NCBI RefSeq assembly: GCF_030651915.1
Contig: NZ_JAUSBV010000005.1
Location: 496,001 to 560,000 of the forward strand
DNA: 64,000 nucleotides
Reading direction: 5' to 3'
Source: Parvibaculum sp.
GTDB taxonomy: Bacteria > Pseudomonadota > Alphaproteobacteria > Parvibaculales > Parvibaculaceae
Shown: positions 62,520-64,000 of the stretch, one piece after another
Layout of the letters: every line of letters begins with the position of its first letter
Numbering within the stretch: position 1 is the first letter of the stretch
Position numbers and translations under genes: made by a program
The notes under the pieces: model-generated
What the model saw: the letters and a program-made list of their open reading frames with translations, nothing else
Database searches by the model: none
What the model was told of the DNA's origin: nothing

Positions 62520-63893
62520 TCACTCCGCCCGCCGATGCGCCCGGGCGCCTTGATGCAGCCAGCGGGCGCGGCCTTGGGCGTCGCTGCCGAGGAAGTGCCA
62601 GGTCTGCGGCAGCGTCATGCCGGGGGCGGTGCCGAGGAAGAGTTCGGCGTCGACCGCTTCGAGCGGCACGCGCTTCGGCCCGCCGGCGATTACCGCATAG
62701 TCGGGCGCGGGATGGCTCGTCGCGACCAGCCTGCCCTCCTCCACCGTCACTTCGATCGTTTCCATCGTGTTCGCATAGCGGCCTTCATAGCGTGCGGGAT
62801 CGGCGCGGAAGGCCGGATCGACGGCGGGCAATTCGGGCGGCGCGATGCCGGCGGCTTCGGAAAACACCGCGCGGATCAGACTGTCGGCCATCGCCTTGCC
62901 GTTGCCGCCATTGGTCAGCAGGCAAAAGGCCGTGCCGCTGGCCGGGTGATAGCGCAGCCACGCCGCCTGGCCGATGGTCGATCCGTCATGGCCGAAGACT
63001 TCGTATGCGCCGTCGCCGTCCCAGTCCCACATGAAGGTCGCGAGGCCGATGGCGTCGATGTTCAGGTGGCGCGGGCAGACGGTGTTGACGGTTTGCATCG
63101 CGGCGACGCTTTCGGGCGCAAGCAGGCGCGTGCCGTCCGGTGCGGTGCCGCCGGCCATCAGCATGCGGGCGAAAGCGACGACGTCGCGCGCCTTGGCCAT
63201 CGGCGTCGAGCCGACCGGCGCGTTCGACTGCGCCAGATAGGCGATCGGCGTCACGAAGAGTTTGCCGGGCTGGCCGAGATGACCGATCGCCGTTTGATAG
63301 CGCATCGCCTGTTCAGGCAGGGTCGAGAAAGCGGGCGTGCCCAGCGGCTTGGCGATGCGGGCGCGCACCGCCTTGTCCCAGATGCGGCCATCGGCCACCT
63401 CGATCATGCGACCGGCGGCGACAAAGCCGGTGTTGCAGTAGGAAAACATTTCGCCGGGCGCATGGACCTGGCCCAGCGCCGACATCATCGCCACGAATTT
63501 CTCGATGCGGTCCTCGCCGCGCCCGGCGTCGCGGAAATAATCGCCTTCGATGCCGCTGCGGTGCGAGAGCAGATCGCGAAGGGTCACTTCGGCCGTGACT
63601 GTCTCATCGGCGACGCGGAAACCCGGCAGCGTGGCGCGCACGGGCGCGTCGAGCGCGAGCTTGCCTTGCTCGACAAGCTGCAGGCAGAGCGTGGATGTGT
63701 AGAGCTTGGTGATCGAGCCGATCTGGAAGAGCGTTTCGGACGTGACCGGCACCTGCGTTTCGAGATTGCAGACACCGGTGGCGGCTTCGGCGAGCGCGCC
63801 GCCCGCCCACACCGCCAGCGACGCGCCGGGCACGCCGCATTGGCGCGTCAGCGTGTCGAGCGTTTCCTTCAGATGCGCGGGAGAGAGGGTCAT
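62520..63893 (-). CDS. Serine hydrolase, beta-lactamase/esterase family
   Basis: 457 residues with a class C beta-lactamase-like fold (residues 5-340): SxxK motif in IGSITKLYTSTL, YxN motif in MFSYCNTGFVAAGR, and HDGSTIGQAAW as the third motif. A C-terminal lipocalin-like domain (ARYEGRYANTMETIEVTV) follows. No signal peptide, so a cytosolic esterase or peptidase is more likely than antibiotic resistance. The start at 63893 (MTLSPAHLKE) is preferred over a longer arginine-rich frame. Repeat B copies stand on both sides. Confidence 0.85.
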   Translation of the reverse strand: MTLSPAHLKETLDTLTRQCGVPGASLAVWAGGALAEAATGVCNLETQVPVTSETLFQIGSITKLYTSTLCLQLVEQGKLALDAPVRATLPGFRVADETVTAEVTLRDLLSHRSGIEGDYFRDAGRGEDRIEKFVAMMSALGQVHAPGEMFSYCNTGFVAAGRMIEVADGRIWDKAVRARIAKPLGTPAFSTLPEQAMRYQTAIGHLGQPGKLFVTPIAYLAQSNAPVGSTPMAKARDVVAFARMLMAGGTAPDGTRLLAPESVAAMQTVNTVCPRHLNIDAIGLATFMWDWDGDGAYEVFGHDGSTIGQAAWLRYHPASGTAFCLLTNGGNGKAMADSLIRAVFSEAAGIAPPELPAVDPAFRADPARYEGRYANTMETIEVTVEEGRLVATSHPAPDYAVIAGGPKRVPLEAVDAELFLGTAPGMTLPQTWHFLGSDAQGRARWLHQGARAHRRAE

Positions 63894-63977
63894 GGGTGGT
63901 CTGGCTTTGCGTCTGCGGGGCGAATGGCGGGCCATCATATACATCTGTGCGGCGGCGGCGAAAGAGAGGGAAGGATT

Positions 63978-64000
63978 TTCACGCGGAGGCGCGGAGAAGA
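63978..64000. repeat. Third element B-like copy, cut by window end
   Basis: TTCACGCGGAGGCGCGGAGA at the window edge has the same unit pattern as the left arm of element B, with G for A at two places. Only the first arm is inside the window. Confidence 0.5.

Noticed and set aside
62520-63893. Antibiotic beta-lactamase
   Set aside because: No signal peptide, and it has a long C-terminal extra domain, typical of class C-like esterases or peptidases.

Overview
The window is about 64 kb of high-GC DNA, densely coding on both strands. It looks like an ordinary chromosomal segment of an alphaproteobacterium. The evidence is the pdxH / lipoprotein / Sel1 / DnaJ / fabI / aroC block, the HDAC-xseB-ispA-dxs-tlyA block, a CsgH-type curli gene, an alternative oxidase, and many acyl-CoA enzymes. 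The mix of fatty-acid genes would fit a Parvibaculum-like member of the Hyphomicrobiales, but that is an impression rather than a proven assignment. No phage, transposase, integrase, CRISPR array, rRNA or replication origin was seen.

Layout. 1-6.5 kb: two nitronate monooxygenases around a LysR gene, an epimerase-like gene with a coupled 36-codon microprotein and a divergent LysR regulator, and glutaryl-CoA dehydrogenase. 6.5-14 kb: a cytochrome b561-like protein, a cell-wall pair (L,D-transpeptidase plus YcbK-like peptidase), a probably frameshifted small gene, and a heterodimeric ABC exporter with one degenerate ATP site. 14-15.6 kb: two divergent curlin-repeat genes and csgH. 15.7-20 kb: a dienoyl-CoA isomerase-like crotonase, a PAS protein, an alternative oxidase plus YeaR-like (DUF1971) operon under a near-ideal NsrR operator, tRNA-Gln, tRNA-Pro and a glutathione transferase. 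20-25.7 kb: a cobalamin riboswitch and its TonB receptor, two crotonases, and a copper-type cluster holding the remnant of a second TonB receptor. 25.7-38 kb: a PLP decarboxylase, two acyl-CoA ligases, MarR, a metallo-hydrolase, an amidase, CbpA/CbpM and a class III aminotransferase. 39-40 kb: a HicA-like / HTH toxin-antitoxin candidate with its own operator-promoter. 40-48 kb: a kinase/ATPase fusion, a cation efflux protein, pdxH, envelope proteins, a second DnaJ-like protein, fabI and aroC. 48-56 kb: RNA methyltransferases and isoprenoid precursor synthesis (dxs, ispA) in one long minus-strand run. 56-64 kb: an acyl-CoA dehydrogenase, a tsaC-like gene, a VOC protein, a D-2-hydroxyacid dehydrogenase and a serine hydrolase, separated by MITE-like repeats.

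How the genes work together. Much of the content serves breakdown of fatty, dicarboxylic or aromatic acids: ligases activate acids to CoA esters, acyl-CoA dehydrogenases oxidise them, crotonases hydrate or isomerise them. Respiration has a quinol branch (alternative oxidase) that appears to be switched on by nitric oxide. Three dispersed non-coding repeat types are present. The first carries TGACAG and GGGGATAA blocks. The second is a 155-163 bp element with 28-bp terminal inverted repeats. The third is a single palindromic element at 34.8 kb.
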